Assembly: GCA_951799405.1 (NCBI GenBank)
Contig: OX637333.1
Span: 30,152,785-30,216,784, forward strand
DNA: 64,000 nucleotides
Origin: Agapetus fuscipes
Lineage: Eukaryota; Arthropoda; Insecta; Trichoptera; Glossosomatidae
Reading direction: 5' to 3'
Below, one piece after another: positions 63,815-64,000 of the stretch. A program made the position numbers and the translations under genes. The stretch's first letter is position 1. Each line of letters starts with the position of its first letter. Under the pieces are notes generated by a model, which did not search any database, was not told the origin of the DNA, and saw nothing but the letters and a program-made list of their open reading frames with translations.

Positions 63815-64000
63815 TGTGATTTAAAGTTCAAAATAGTGCAATGAGATGGTTTGAGCATAGAAAGTAAAAAGAATGGACGATGAACGAATGACGAAAAATG
63901 GTGTACAAAGGAAGTGGAAGGGGGAGATCGAGGAAAAAACGGATTCATAAAAAAAGTGAAATTGTACATGATTGAAATTCGTAGAGTAAAGTTAGAAAGG
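63815..64000 (+). pseudogene. RTE-like LINE 3' end, opposite strand, runs off the window
   Basis: Plus-strand pieces RWFEHRK, RMTKNGVQRKWKGEIEE-type and KKSEIVHD resemble the same C-terminus, badly decayed. It starts 'ttcaaaatagtgcaatgaga'. Together with the minus-strand copy it makes two LINE ends back to back. Confidence 0.5.

Overview
The window looks like arthropod, most probably insect, nuclear DNA. It is AT-rich with long gene-free stretches, it has spliced genes with GT-AG introns, and it is packed with tRNA-derived SINEs, LINE fragments, foldback MITEs and DNA transposons. The host genes I recognise are a RYBP/YAF2 orthologue, an FBXL14/partner-of-paired orthologue and a secreted protein ending in what resembles the insect MBF2 domain. 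The species cannot be fixed from the sequence. All family assignments come from reading motifs; no search was run.

Layout. 0-9 kb: repeats, a 204-bp hAT-type MITE with an exact 8-bp target duplication, an orphan terminal exon (5380-5554, minus) and the two-exon RYBP gene (6840-7822, minus). 9-26 kb: SINEs, a very abundant ~250-bp repeat with an (AGATT)n tail (here repeat D), LINE 3' ends and a 5'-truncated RTE-like LINE with a nearly complete reverse transcriptase (18852-20532). 26.6-37 kb: a transposon graveyard. Two broken pogo/Tigger-like transposase copies lie end to end, then a perfect 80-bp-arm inverted repeat, then a nest. In the nest, a transposon-type gene of a family I cannot name is split by a Transib element (RAG1-related; 31018-35446) flanked by CGACG. 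The Transib remnant is itself interrupted by DNA containing an apparently intact pogo-like element (32451-34726) with perfect 24-bp inverted termini and TA duplications. LINE and piggyBac-like remnants and a 37-bp minisatellite follow. 39-41 kb: the intronless FBXL14-like gene (minus) in a GC-rich island. 41-55 kb: repeats, including an unoccupied paralogue of the pogo insertion site (44570-44853), minisatellites and LINE 3' ends. 55.6-58.4 kb: an isolated signal-peptide exon (plus) beside a four-exon gene (minus) for an acidic secreted protein with a TATA box and a poly(A) signal. 58.6-64 kb: SINEs, a foldback MITE, a 34-bp minisatellite and two RTE-like LINE ends in opposite orientation.

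The host genes do not form a pathway. RYBP (Polycomb) and FBXL14 (SCF ubiquitin ligase) are single regulatory genes far apart; the acidic protein is probably extracellular. The clearest biology here is the layered history of transposition: at two levels the target duplications identify the transposon type, removing the Transib restores the reading frame of the outer gene, and the window also holds an empty copy of the pogo-like element's target.
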